From Paenibacillus plantarum (GTDB taxonomy: Bacteria; Bacillota; Bacilli; Paenibacillales; NBRC-103111), in assembly GCF_013141695.1 (NCBI RefSeq), contig NZ_WHNY01000041.1, positions 62,001-126,000 of the forward strand: a DNA stretch of 64,000 nucleotides, read 5' to 3'. A program made the translations under genes and the position numbers. Of the stretch, positions 25,755 to 34,573 are shown piece by piece. Below the pieces are notes generated by a model, which was given only the letters and a program-made list of their open reading frames with translations, made no database searches and was not told the DNA's origin. Position 1 is the stretch's first letter, and every line of letters starts with the position of its first letter.

Positions 25755-26174
25755 ATGGTAGAACGTATTTTGAATATAGAGCAAGAACAGATTGATCGCC
25801 GAGCAACACGCAAAAGGGTGGAAAGTGTACTTGAAGCCGTGCGCAAATATCGAGCAATGGGCTGCTTGCGGAGAGAAAATGGAGCAATTTCGAATAGGAA
25901 TGAGTTGTTCAAAGTGGCGGAGCGGGAGGCTATCTACCCTATGAGTTCAGAGGAAAACCTGCTAGGTGAGTGCGGTGAAGTTGAGCAAGCGATCTCTCTG
26001 CTGGATGAGCAGGAGCAGGGAATTATCCGGGAACGGTATCTAAAAAAGGACAAGACGTTTGACTTTCTGCTGTTTCATGAGCTTAATTTGAGCGAGCGTA
26101 CCTATCATCGGATAAAAGCCAGAGCCATTGAACAATTGGCGTACATGTTGCGTCTGGAAGTGAAGGTGCAATAA
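25755..26174 (+). CDS. ArpU-like phage late transcription regulator
   Basis: A 139-residue protein whose C-terminal half (ISLLDEQEQGIIRERYL, LNLSERTYHRIKARAIEQLA) has the sigma-region-4-like helix-turn-helix of ArpU and related late activators. The position before the structural operon parallels Xpf of PBSX. AGGAGATG precedes ATG 25755. It is probably repressed by the divergent XRE protein and then switches on the tail operon. Confidence 0.75.
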   Translation: MVERILNIEQEQIDRRATRKRVESVLEAVRKYRAMGCLRRENGAISNRNELFKVAEREAIYPMSSEENLLGECGEVEQAISLLDEQEQGIIRERYLKKDKTFDFLLFHELNLSERTYHRIKARAIEQLAYMLRLEVKVQ

Positions 26175-26335
26175 GGTCCGCCAGAATTGGCAGTTTTTTG
26201 GCAATTCATTCTGAATATGGCATGGTAAGATCGTTGTGTAGCCAAGCAAGGGAGGCGATGGTGCTAAGCAGATGCATAAGAAACCGTTCCGGCGGAGGCG
26301 TAAGGAGTGAAGCTTTGTTTTGAAAAGAAAAAAAT

Positions 26336-26352
26336 GTTTTGAATTTCAAAAC
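26336..26352. promoter_or_regulatory. Operator O3 before the tail structural genes
   Basis: GTTTTG-AATTT-CAAAAC, perfect halves and the same 5-bp spacing as O1; a half site GTTTTG lies about 20 bp upstream. The interval 26175-26386 carries no gene. The first structural gene begins 35 bp downstream after AAAGGAGG. Confidence 0.65.
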
Positions 26353-26386
26353 AAAAGGAAAGCCAGAAAGGAGGTGAGAAAAGTGA

Positions 26387-27211
26387 ATGATGAATTTGGC
26401 ACAGGAATTAGCTCTATACCTCCAGTCGAACGCAGTAGGGACGCTTGGAGCTGACCTCTTCATTGACGGCGTGCCGACAACACCAGATGAAGCGATATGG
26501 CTAAGCCATTTAGGCGGGAGTGCAGAGTTCAAATGGGATGCGCCGGATAGTTGGCGTAAGCTCAGCTTGCAAGCGAGAAGTTCCACTTCTGCTGGTGCAC
26601 ATGAGCGAATATGGAGTGCCATTACGAAGCTGCTTGAACCAGATGATGGTGTTATCGAGGTTGATAGCAAGTTGTATACGGTGCAAATTACGGCTCTGCC
26701 TGCGCTGCAAGACAAGGATGTGGCTGGCAGATATCTGATGAGATCTGTTTTGATTCTTCGACAAGTTCAACCTGTTATAGAGTCGTGGTTAGGTGCAATT
26801 TCCCAATTCACGGAAACGGCACTCGGACCGTCATGGCGGGTATATCGAGGATTCAACGGCACATGTCGACCGGCTGTTTCATGGCAGTGTACGGGTTGGC
26901 AGCGTGCATCAGCTTCCCAAAATACTACTCAGCTTACCAAACAATACGTTGGGCAAATTGCTGCAAAGTCGGCAAGTGAGTATCAGTTAGCTGCTCAGAC
27001 TTTATTGGTAAAGCTGGCCGAACAGGTTAAATTGCCAGTTGAAGATGCGGATGGCAGATGGTTAACCGTAGTTAATTCGAATATTGCGATGCGTTTAGGA
27101 GATTTATCTACAGGTCATCTGACGGTTGCTTTAACGGGCGTAGTTACGGCTCCACAAGGTGTATTCCCGCTAATGGCAGCGGTGCAAACAGAAACACAAA
27201 TTCATAACTGA
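26387..27211 (+). CDS. Two-domain tail terminator/minor capsid-like protein
   Basis: A 274-residue protein that looks like two phage proteins joined. Residues 1-125 (LAQELALYLQSNAVGTLGAD, FIDGVP) resemble the minor-capsid/tail-completion family of Siphoviridae-like elements; residues 130-270 (VIESWLGAISQFTETALGPS, WLTVVNSNIAMRLGDLS) resemble a second tail-completion domain. It occupies the place of the head-tail joining genes (xkdI/xkdJ) in PBSX, but with no head gene upstream. It probably caps the tail end. The assignment is by position and partial pattern. Confidence 0.5.
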   Translation: MMNLAQELALYLQSNAVGTLGADLFIDGVPTTPDEAIWLSHLGGSAEFKWDAPDSWRKLSLQARSSTSAGAHERIWSAITKLLEPDDGVIEVDSKLYTVQITALPALQDKDVAGRYLMRSVLILRQVQPVIESWLGAISQFTETALGPSWRVYRGFNGTCRPAVSWQCTGWQRASASQNTTQLTKQYVGQIAAKSASEYQLAAQTLLVKLAEQVKLPVEDADGRWLTVVNSNIAMRLGDLSTGHLTVALTGVVTAPQGVFPLMAAVQTETQIHN

Positions 27212-27221
27212 GGTGATTGAT

Positions 27222-27446
27222 ATGAAACAGAGTACAAGTCTTACGAAGGGTCAAACAGAAGTAAAAGCAGCAGCTGAAGATGTTAGTTATATAAGGGAAG
27301 AGTTGATAAACCATTCACAGGAACTATTCGGTTGTCCTCCGGAAGTGCTCATTGGGGCACTGCATGGTATGACAGAATCAGCATTCACGATTACTGAAAC
27401 GAAGCAATTCATTCAAAACTTTTTACAAAGGAAGGTGCAGGAATAA
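27222..27446 (+). CDS. YqzN/YkzM-like small phage protein
   Basis: A 74-residue acidic helical protein with YIREELINHSQELFGC and the ending TKQFIQNFLQRKV, the pattern of the small YqzN/YkzM proteins that precede sheath genes in skin and PBSX. The function is unknown. It ends one base into the sheath start codon (TAATG), so the two are translationally coupled. Confidence 0.65.
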   Translation: MKQSTSLTKGQTEVKAAAEDVSYIREELINHSQELFGCPPEVLIGALHGMTESAFTITETKQFIQNFLQRKVQE

Positions 27447-28909
27447 TGGCAGGTGGAACATGGAGTGGGACGGATCGTCCGGTATTGCCGGGCTTTTATA
27501 TGAATTTTGAGGCGGCTGCATTAAGCGCGATTGAGCTGGGCAGTCAAGGTACAGTGATCATCCCAGTGAAGGCGAATTGGGGAACTGTGCGGAAATTTGT
27601 GGAAATTACGAGTGAACAAGGCATTTATGATGCTTTCAGTACGGACCAATCTGGTGCGGCGACAGCTCCGGCTGTGTTGAAACTGGCTTTGCAGGGCAAG
27701 CCGAAGAAAGTATTAGCTTATCGAATCGCTGATGCAACAGCGGCTAAAGCAAGTGTTACGTTAAAAGATTCAGCAGCAGCGAATGTATTGAAGCTCGATG
27801 CGAAGTATGAAGGAACACGAGGGAACAATTTCTCGGTTATTGTACAAACGAATGCTGTGGACAGCGCGAAGAAGGATCTCAAGCTGCTTGAAGGCACATC
27901 TGTGTTGAGAATATTTACGTTCTCAGGAACCACGATTCAAGCTGCTGCCGATGCGATCAATCAAGATGTCAGTAACATTTGGTTGACGGCAAGTGTACTT
28001 GCTCCAGGTAACGGCACGCTGGCCCCCGTTGCAGGGAGCGGACTTACGGGAGGTAACTCCGGTGTAAGCGGCATTGTCTCAACCGATTATGTGAATGCCT
28101 TAAGCGCAATGGAAACGCAGGATTTCCATGTGTTGGCACTAGACGGCATTTCAGATACAAGCATCCAAGCTTCGGTCTCCGCTTGGACATCACGATTACG
28201 GAGCGAAGGCAAGGGAATCGTGACTGTTCTTGGAGGTTCTTCCGCCGATGATACGGCGGCAGATGCCATCAGCAGAGCTACGGCAAGGAGTGCAGTCTAT
28301 AATCACGAAGCTATCGTGAATGTCGGAACGGGTGCTATTTTAGCGGGTACGAGCTATAGCTCGGCGTATATTTCCGCGTATGTGGCAGGCCTCATCGCTG
28401 GTCAGAAACTAAGCGAATCGACAACTTACGCGGTATCGCCATTCAGTGATGTGACCCGCCGCTCGACACGCAGTGAACAGGAAAGTGCCGTCAAGAATGG
28501 CGTGTTCCTATTGGTTCACGACGGGCAGAAGGTGAAGGCACTTCGCGGTATGAATGCTCTGGTCTCTTTGCGCCAAGGCCAGAATGCGGCTTGGAAGAAG
28601 ATTCGTACGATTCGTGTCATGGACACGATCAATAACGATTTATTGCGCACAGCGGAAGACAGCTATATCGGGAAAGTAAACAATACGGAAGAGGGACGTT
28701 TGGCGCTCGTTGAAGCTGCCAAGCAATATATGCAGGCACTTGCACAGGCTGGCGTAATTGATGCTCAGGGATTCGATGTGTATCTGAACCCTGTCTATTA
28801 TGGTCAAGGAGCCGTACTCACGCCTGCCGCTGATCAAGTTTACATCAAGTGGGAAGCACAATTGACGGATGTCATGGAACAAATTTTCGGAACATTTATC
28901 GTAAATTAA
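27446..28909 (+). CDS. xkdK: Contractile tail sheath protein
   Basis: A 487-residue sheath subunit. The N-terminus (RPVLPGFYMNFEAAALSAIE) and the insertion GTRGNNFSVIV are typical of PBSX-like sheaths; the C-terminal third (DTINNDLLRTAEDSYIGKVN, AVIDAQGFDVYLNP) is the conserved core domain that interlocks around the tube. Contraction of this layer drives the tube through the target envelope. The length is normal. Confidence 0.94.
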   Translation: MAGGTWSGTDRPVLPGFYMNFEAAALSAIELGSQGTVIIPVKANWGTVRKFVEITSEQGIYDAFSTDQSGAATAPAVLKLALQGKPKKVLAYRIADATAAKASVTLKDSAAANVLKLDAKYEGTRGNNFSVIVQTNAVDSAKKDLKLLEGTSVLRIFTFSGTTIQAAADAINQDVSNIWLTASVLAPGNGTLAPVAGSGLTGGNSGVSGIVSTDYVNALSAMETQDFHVLALDGISDTSIQASVSAWTSRLRSEGKGIVTVLGGSSADDTAADAISRATARSAVYNHEAIVNVGTGAILAGTSYSSAYISAYVAGLIAGQKLSESTTYAVSPFSDVTRRSTRSEQESAVKNGVFLLVHDGQKVKALRGMNALVSLRQGQNAAWKKIRTIRVMDTINNDLLRTAEDSYIGKVNNTEEGRLALVEAAKQYMQALAQAGVIDAQGFDVYLNPVYYGQGAVLTPAADQVYIKWEAQLTDVMEQIFGTFIVN

Positions 28910-28922
28910 GGGAGGCATAATG

Positions 28923-29333
28923 ATGAGTTTAGATGCGAGTAGAGTTATTTTGGGAACATATGGAAGTGTATTTATTGGTGGTGAATGGCAAACGAATTTC
29001 AATCATCTGGAAGCCAATGTTGAGGTTCAAAAGAAGGAGCTTAACCTGGCAGGTGATCCATGGGTTCGCCATAAAAAAGGGGCTATGAAGGGGACGGGCA
29101 CGCTGAGCGGTTTCAAAGTCACAAGCGATATGATTGCCCGCGGATTCAATAAATTTAGTCTCGTTTCCAAACTTGGTGATCCAGATTCCTATGGTTTCGA
29201 GCGTATTACCCTGAATAATGTGATGCTGGACAAGCTTCAGTTAGCGAACTGGACGGCTGGCGAAGAAGTGAAAGAAGAAGTTTCGTTTACGTTCGAAGGA
29301 TACACATTGAATGACCCAATTAAGGCGAATTAA
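28923..29333 (+). CDS. xkdM: Tail tube protein
   Basis: A 136-residue XkdM-type tube subunit: SRVILGTYGSVFIGGEWQTN, VQKKELNLAGDPWVRHKKG, GTLSGFKVTSDMI and the ending EVSFTFEGYTLNDPIK. It polymerises into the inner tube inside the sheath. ATG 28923 lies 7 bases after GGAGG; an ATG one codon earlier is possible. Confidence 0.94.
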   Translation: MSLDASRVILGTYGSVFIGGEWQTNFNHLEANVEVQKKELNLAGDPWVRHKKGAMKGTGTLSGFKVTSDMIARGFNKFSLVSKLGDPDSYGFERITLNNVMLDKLQLANWTAGEEVKEEVSFTFEGYTLNDPIKAN

Positions 29334-29368
29334 TCTCATCTTAACCATTTTGAAGGAGGACATACCTA

Positions 29369-29761
29369 ATGTTGACTGATGAACAAATTTTGCAAAAGCT
29401 GCTTGAAGCGGATCAATTGCCAGAAAAGACGTTAACCCTTTCCCGGGTTGGCGTCCCCATTATTCTGCGTGGATTAACGGGGAAACAGGTGTTTGCGCTG
29501 CGTGAACGCTGCACGGAACGCTCGGATCGTCGAGGTGTCCAAACCGATCGACTCGACGAAGAGCAATTCAACGTCGCGTTGATTGCTGCCGCCACGGTGT
29601 CTCCCAACTGGGGGGACTCCCGATTGCTCACGAAGTACCAGGCCAGTTCTGGCGAGGAAGTGATCAAGCGAATTTTGCTTGCTGGCGAGCTCTCGGCGCT
29701 TGGGGACGAAGTGCTCGATTTGAGCGGTTTTAACACGACGCTGGATGAAGTAAAAAACTAA
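29369..29761 (+). CDS. xkdN: Tail assembly chaperone, XkdN-like (zero-frame product)
   Basis: A 130-residue protein with LTDEQILQKLLEADQLPE, VGVPIILRGLTGKQVFALRE and a C-terminal AGELSALGDEVLDLSGFN, matching XkdN. Such chaperones coat the tape measure during assembly. The last sense codons, GTA-AAA-AAC, form an A-AAA-AAC slippery heptamer (29752-29758) right before TAA, so part of the ribosomes should shift to -1 and make a longer protein. Confidence 0.9.
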   Translation: MLTDEQILQKLLEADQLPEKTLTLSRVGVPIILRGLTGKQVFALRERCTERSDRRGVQTDRLDEEQFNVALIAAATVSPNWGDSRLLTKYQASSGEEVIKRILLAGELSALGDEVLDLSGFNTTLDEVKN

Positions 29762-29937
29762 TTGCCTCCGGGGGGCTACCGGCGATGCTCCATGCCATGT
29801 GGACGCGTCATCATTTGCGCCCCGGAGCATTCTGGAAGCTGCCTCGCGGGGAGCAGCTATTCATGCTGGCCAGCTTGGAATTAGAGATGGAGCAGGAACA
29901 AGCGCTGCAGCGAGAGCGTGAACGTGCAAGGAGGTGA
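29758..29937 (+). CDS. -1 frameshift extension of the tail chaperone
   Basis: From the slippery heptamer the -1 frame is open for 59 codons to TGA 29935-29937 and reads MLHAMWTRHHLRPGAFWKLP and a Glu/Arg-rich coiled tail. A stem CTCCGGGG/CCCCGGAG (29766-29773, 29820-29827) starts 7 nt after the heptamer, the usual stimulator spacing. The fusion would be 189 residues, matching the G-GT type chaperone pair. The extension has its own ATG but no convincing ribosome site of its own. Confidence 0.72.
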   Translation, partial: LIASGGLPAMLHAMWTRHHLRPGAFWKLPRGEQLFMLASLELEMEQEQALQRERERARR

Positions 29938-29942
29938 GAGCC

Positions 29943-32060
29943 ATGAGTGACATGGCGATGGCAGGCAATTTAGCAAGAGTGACAGCGGCGCAAGATGGAT
30001 TGCGAAGAGCTGTGGATCGGACAGGATCCGCTGTACAGCGGCTGTCAGGTTTATTCGACAAGGCGGGGGAAGCTAGTGCGAGGCTGAGTCAAGTGACAGC
30101 CAGACCGACGATTGCCGTGCGGGATTATTTTTCCTTTGTGATTGACCGGCTTCTGCTGCAACTGGCGGATTTGGGTAATACGAAAGTCGATGTGAAGCTG
30201 GTTATCAACGATCAAGTGATTGGCGCAGCGAAACAGCTGCGGCAATTGCTGCAAGGGCTTGGCGGGACGTTATCCGTCGGCATACAGGGCGGCGGGGGAT
30301 CGGCAGGAGCGAAAGCATCTGCCTCAGCATCCGTGTCCATGGTTACTGTGAAGGCAGCGCCTGAGAAGAAAAGTCCGATCGATGTTTGGATTGACCGCTT
30401 AGCTAGAATAGGTGAGGCGCTGAAGCTATTTGGCGAAGCTTTTAAAGGTTTAGGTGATGGATTCAAAGGTATAAGTGAAGGCCTTCAAGGGATAGGCGAG
30501 GCATTCAAAGGCATTGGTGCAGGCATAGGCGATGGAATTAAAAGCATCGGCGCAGGCATAGGTGATGGACTCAAAAGTATCGGCGATGGAATTGGTAGCA
30601 TAGGCGACGGAATCAAAGGTATAGGTGCGGGAATTGGTAGCATCGGCGACGGGTTTAAAGGAATAGGCGCTGGAATTGGCAGCATCGGAGATGGGTTTAA
30701 AGGAATAGGCGCTGGAATTGGCAGCATCGGTGACGGAATTAAAGGAATAGGCGCTGGAATTGGCAGCATCGGAGATGGGTTTAAAGGAATAGGCGCTGGA
30801 ATTGGCAGCATCGGCGACGGATTCAAAGGAGTAGGCGCGGGAATAGGCAGCATCGGCGACGGACTCAAAGGAATAGGCGCGGGAATAGGCAGTATTGGTG
30901 ATGGAATCAAAAGCATCGGCACAGGCATAGGTGATGGACTCAAAAATATCGGCGATGGAATTGGTAGCATAGGTGCCGGAATTACAAACATAGGTGACGG
31001 AATCAAAGGAATAGGTGCGGGATTAAGTAGCATTGGCGACGGAATCAAGGGGATAGGCGATGGGATTAGAAACTTCGGCGACGGAATCAAAGCAGTAGGC
31101 GAGGGATGTAAAAGCTTCGTTGAGAGTTTCAAATCGATCCCGCAAAGTTTGAATTCAATTTTCAAGTCTATTTCAGAGAGCTTCAAATCAGTTGCAACTA
31201 GCGTTAAATCTATGGTCGAAAGCATTAAATCTTTAAAGGGGTTATCCTCGGGAAAAGGCAAGCTCGAAGGGAACGGTACGAAATGCTGCCCGAATGCGAG
31301 ATCTAATGCAGGCACGAAAACGGAGTCCAACACGGGTGCGACAACCAATTTGCAAACCAATCGTACAACACAACCAGTAGGTAACAGGAGGACGAGACCC
31401 ATTGCTGCTGAGGTTGCGTTAGATGATAGTAGTCCAGGGAGAGTCGCTGCACAGGGACAACCTGACGGACATCCGCCAGTTTCTCCGAAAGGACGATTAA
31501 CCAAACTGCTCAAAGGCGGCTCCAAGCTGCTGAAAGGAGCGGGCAGAGTGGCAGCACCGCTTGGCATTGGAATGGCAGCTGTGGATGTACTTACTTCCGA
31601 GAACAAAGCGGGAGCGGCCATTCAAGCTGGAGCAGGTGCGGGTGGCGCTGCGCTCGGTGCTGCTCTTGGATCAGCCATTTTACCGGGATTAGGAACGGTT
31701 GCTGGAGGGATGTTAGGCGGCTGGCTCGGGGATAAAGCAGGATCATTTATTGCGAATAAATGGTTTTCAGGGAAAAAGAAGCCTGTGGAGGAAACAGAGT
31801 CCAAAATGTCGCTTGTACCTCAGGGGCGCGAATCCTTGGCAGCTGATCCTGCTCAAGCTGTTTCTGCGATGAAGTCTTCGGCAACGCAAACTGCCCCTTC
31901 GAACCAGTATGAAGTCAAAGTGGATGGCGTAGCGGTTCATTTTCCGAAAGAGGAAGTTGATAAGGAGAAGCTAGCTTTCACGATCGGGCATCAAATTGTG
32001 TCGCAAATGAATGCTGCCATGCAAAACCGCTCAGAGAATGGGGGTAGCGCGTATGCTTAA
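29943..32060 (+). CDS. Tail tape measure protein with long Gly-Ile repeats
   Basis: A 705-residue protein setting tail length. Residues 1-160 are helical; about 168-390 consist of some 30 heptads of the type IGDGIKG and IGAGIGS, nearly identical at DNA level in the middle; then Ser/Lys helices, a basic low-complexity linker, and a glycine-zipper hydrophobic region (GIGMAAVDVL, GAGAGGAALGAALGSAILPG, near 530-610) expected to enter the target membrane. AAGGAGGTGAGAGCC precedes ATG 29943. Repeat number should directly affect length. Confidence 0.85.
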   Translation: MSDMAMAGNLARVTAAQDGLRRAVDRTGSAVQRLSGLFDKAGEASARLSQVTARPTIAVRDYFSFVIDRLLLQLADLGNTKVDVKLVINDQVIGAAKQLRQLLQGLGGTLSVGIQGGGGSAGAKASASASVSMVTVKAAPEKKSPIDVWIDRLARIGEALKLFGEAFKGLGDGFKGISEGLQGIGEAFKGIGAGIGDGIKSIGAGIGDGLKSIGDGIGSIGDGIKGIGAGIGSIGDGFKGIGAGIGSIGDGFKGIGAGIGSIGDGIKGIGAGIGSIGDGFKGIGAGIGSIGDGFKGVGAGIGSIGDGLKGIGAGIGSIGDGIKSIGTGIGDGLKNIGDGIGSIGAGITNIGDGIKGIGAGLSSIGDGIKGIGDGIRNFGDGIKAVGEGCKSFVESFKSIPQSLNSIFKSISESFKSVATSVKSMVESIKSLKGLSSGKGKLEGNGTKCCPNARSNAGTKTESNTGATTNLQTNRTTQPVGNRRTRPIAAEVALDDSSPGRVAAQGQPDGHPPVSPKGRLTKLLKGGSKLLKGAGRVAAPLGIGMAAVDVLTSENKAGAAIQAGAGAGGAALGAALGSAILPGLGTVAGGMLGGWLGDKAGSFIANKWFSGKKKPVEETESKMSLVPQGRESLAADPAQAVSAMKSSATQTAPSNQYEVKVDGVAVHFPKEEVDKEKLAFTIGHQIVSQMNAAMQNRSENGGSAYA

Positions 32061-32700
32061 TGAAGCTATGGATTTTACACTGGAAGATCCAAGCGGTTTG
32101 AAATTGCATTTTCCGGTAAATCCGACAGAAGTAAACATTCGCCGGGATAAAAGCTTTGAAACAATCACGATTATTCAAGGTGGGGAACTGGATGTGCCAC
32201 AAGGTGTGAAGGTGAAGGAAATTGCCTTCTCTTCCTTTTTCCCATCGCAATATGACGCTAGTTACTGTAAGTACCAGCCATTGCCCAATCCGCAAACCGC
32301 GATGAATCAGCTGAATACATGGATGGAGAAGCGCGAGCCGCTCCGCTTGATCATTACGGGTACGGATGTGAATGTGCTTGTCATGCTGTCGGCCCATAAT
32401 AGCAGCTTCAAGGGGGGCGAGCCGGGAGATGTATACTTCGATGTGACCTTTCGTACTTGGCGGGATTACAAAGTGAGGACGCTGGCGGAACGCAGTGGTG
32501 CTTCTGATGGAGAGGCACGACCTGACATTAAGCCTGTCTCGGCTACTTACACGGTCAAGTCAGGAGATTCTTTGTGGGCGATTGCGAAAATGAATCTAGG
32601 TTCCGGCAGCCGTTGGCGGGATATCTATGAAATGAATCGTGCGTTAATCGGCGATAACCCCGATGTTATCCAAGTCGGACAAGAGTTGGTGATGCCCTGA
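32053..32700 (+). CDS. xkdP: LysM-containing tail protein, XkdP-like
   Basis: A 215-residue baseplate/tail protein. The N-terminal domain (LHFPVNPTEVNIRRDKSFET, IIQGGELDVPQG) is shared by XkdP/YqbP proteins; the C-terminus is a LysM domain (TYTVKSGDSLWAIAKMNLGS to VIQVGQELVMP) that binds peptidoglycan. The start ATG overlaps the tape measure stop by 8 bp, and the stop overlaps the next ATG. Confidence 0.92.
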   Translation: MLNEAMDFTLEDPSGLKLHFPVNPTEVNIRRDKSFETITIIQGGELDVPQGVKVKEIAFSSFFPSQYDASYCKYQPLPNPQTAMNQLNTWMEKREPLRLIITGTDVNVLVMLSAHNSSFKGGEPGDVYFDVTFRTWRDYKVRTLAERSGASDGEARPDIKPVSATYTVKSGDSLWAIAKMNLGSGSRWRDIYEMNRALIGDNPDVIQVGQELVMP

Positions 32701-33710
32701 TGGATTGGAGCGGCGGATCTTACGATATTTGGCTGGATGAGCAATATGCTTTGCGGGATTTGATTTATGAAATGACTTTGGAAGAAGCGCTCGATGAAAT
32801 TTCTTATCGGGCGCAGGCGACACTCGTGGTGACGCCGGATTTCCCTGGGATGAAGCCTGGGCAAGCGGTTCGTGTGATAGGTATGCCCTATGGCGGGGGA
32901 GAGCAGGTGGATTTGCTGCATCCAGCCGTTGTGTGGCAGTGCGAAAACAGCTATGAGCGAATGGATCGGCTAACGGTGACGATGTATGATCGCACGATTT
33001 ATTTGGCCAAGTCCGAAGATGAGTATGTGTTTCCTGGCGGAATGACGGCGAATGAGCGCATACGCAGGTATGCAGAAGATTGGAACATCCCGCTTGGGAA
33101 TTTGCCGGACACAGGTATCAAGCTTGCCAAAGCGATGTACCGCTCCGACACCATGTACGCGATGATCATGAAGGATCTCAAGGAAACGGCCAAGAAGGGC
33201 GGTCCAATGTATCGTCCAAGGATGACAATCAACGGGCTGGAGCTTGTGGAAATTGGCAGTAACGCAACGGTATGGTCCTTGGAGCCGAGTGAGAATGTGA
33301 TGAACATTATGCAGAAAAGGACGCTCGAAGGGGCTGTTACCAAAGTGAAAGTGCTCGGCACGAAATCAGCAGGAGATGATGCTGCGGCACAGGTGTTGGT
33401 GGTAGAAGAAGGGGATATTGCTGAGCTAGGCACGTTGCAAAAAATCGTCCAAGACAGCAGTTTTCAATCCGTAACCGAGGCCAAAGAGGCAGCGCATGCG
33501 TTGCTCATGGGTGTACAAGAGACGATTAGCGTTACTTCGCTGGATATTAACACCATTCGTGCTGGAGATAAGGTGGATTTGGCAGGAAGCGGGATGGAGC
33601 TTATTGCGATGTCGGTCAGACATGAGTTAGGAGATCCTGGCAAAATGGTGCTGGAGCTAGGCAGCTCCGAGCTCGTCAGAAGGAGGTATTACATGAATGA
33701 ATCCGTATAA
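32700..33710 (+). CDS. xkdQ: Baseplate hub protein, XkdQ-like
   Basis: A 336-residue protein of the XkdQ/YqbQ group: the beginning YDIWLDEQYALRDLIYEMTL, then the hub domain (AEDWNIPLGNLPDTGIKLAK) and the late barrel IRAGDKVDLAGSGMEL. It joins the tube to the baseplate and corresponds to the gpD/gp27-type hub. ATGA overlap with the preceding gene. Confidence 0.9.
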   Translation: MDWSGGSYDIWLDEQYALRDLIYEMTLEEALDEISYRAQATLVVTPDFPGMKPGQAVRVIGMPYGGGEQVDLLHPAVVWQCENSYERMDRLTVTMYDRTIYLAKSEDEYVFPGGMTANERIRRYAEDWNIPLGNLPDTGIKLAKAMYRSDTMYAMIMKDLKETAKKGGPMYRPRMTINGLELVEIGSNATVWSLEPSENVMNIMQKRTLEGAVTKVKVLGTKSAGDDAAAQVLVVEEGDIAELGTLQKIVQDSSFQSVTEAKEAAHALLMGVQETISVTSLDINTIRAGDKVDLAGSGMELIAMSVRHELGDPGKMVLELGSSELVRRRYYMNESV

Positions 33711-34086
33711 CAAGCTGGCTTCCCTATTGGATAATCGGATGTCTGGGCATGCCGCTTCAGCGGTTTCTGGTTTACACGCGGAACTGGGTACGATGACGGC
33801 CGGCGGGCTGAAGCTGGATCGTTTTAAACATGAAATTGCTGATTATTATGTAGCCGATTGGATGGCCAAGCTTCATTTGCCTAGCTTCTCGCTGACGGGC
33901 ACGGTTTCAGGGTTGAATAGCGGTGGTGTTCCCGTAGCGGGGCAAGCAACGTTTGCTTTTGCTGAGGCAGGTGTCGAGGATGTGCGAATGGAGTTTCAGC
34001 ATGGCTTGAAGCCCGGTGACCGTGTGCTGGCGATTCCGATTGATGACGGCAACGATGCCGTGATTTTGTGTAAGGTGGTGAAATAG
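33697..34086 (+). CDS. xkdR: DUF2577 baseplate protein, XkdR-like
   Basis: A 129-residue protein with an OB-like fold: an N-terminal helix, then ATFAFAEAGVEDVRMEFQHG and LKPGDRVLAIPIDDGNDAVI. This ending is the DUF2577 signature; the family is thought to form part of the spike or hub. AAGGAGG lies upstream; it overlaps the xkdQ end by 14 bp. Confidence 0.87.
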   Translation: MNPYNKLASLLDNRMSGHAASAVSGLHAELGTMTAGGLKLDRFKHEIADYYVADWMAKLHLPSFSLTGTVSGLNSGGVPVAGQATFAFAEAGVEDVRMEFQHGLKPGDRVLAIPIDDGNDAVILCKVVK

Positions 34087-34572
34087 ATGCCGAGTTTATT
34101 TCCGTTGGTGGGAGCGAGTTCTGGGTCGGGATTAGGAGCAAGAACAGGAACAGGAGCCATTTTGGCTTCGGGCAAAAAGGGGCCGATCTCCTTCGGACGC
34201 AGTCCGAAGTTTGACCATTCCGTGGGCGAGTTCGTAACGACTCCGACGGGTAAAATCGCGGAATGCGAGGGCACCGACGCATGGCTGGAATGGTGCCAAA
34301 AAGCGCTGCGTTCGCGGCGCTACACACATTTGGTATATTCCCGTGCCTATGGCCAGGAGTACGACGATTTAATTGCGCGGCATTTGTCCCGTCAGGCGAA
34401 CGAAATGGAGATTTTACGTATGACGACGGAGACCTTGAAGGTCGACCCGCGTACGGCGGATGTGCGTCATTTTACATTTGAGTGGGAAAAAGATCAGTGC
34501 TCGTTTCAATGCGAAATTGTGAATGTGCGAGGCGAGCAAAAGAACCTAAAAGGAAGTGTGGTGATCAGTTAA
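34087..34572 (+). CDS. xkdS: DUF2634 baseplate wedge protein, XkdS-like
   Basis: A 161-residue gp25/XkdS-type protein (FDHSVGEFVTTPTGKIAECE, CQKALRSRRYTHLVYSRAYG). These lysozyme-like proteins seed sheath polymerisation at the baseplate. The start is contiguous with the previous stop. The N-terminus has a Gly/Ser-rich stretch. Confidence 0.9.
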   Translation: MPSLFPLVGASSGSGLGARTGTGAILASGKKGPISFGRSPKFDHSVGEFVTTPTGKIAECEGTDAWLEWCQKALRSRRYTHLVYSRAYGQEYDDLIARHLSRQANEMEILRMTTETLKVDPRTADVRHFTFEWEKDQCSFQCEIVNVRGEQKNLKGSVVIS

Positions 34573-34573
34573 T

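Noticed and set aside
30485..31621. 378-codon Pro/Ile-rich minus-strand ORF
   Set aside because: Antisense of the tape-measure heptad repeats; low complexity follows from the repeat.
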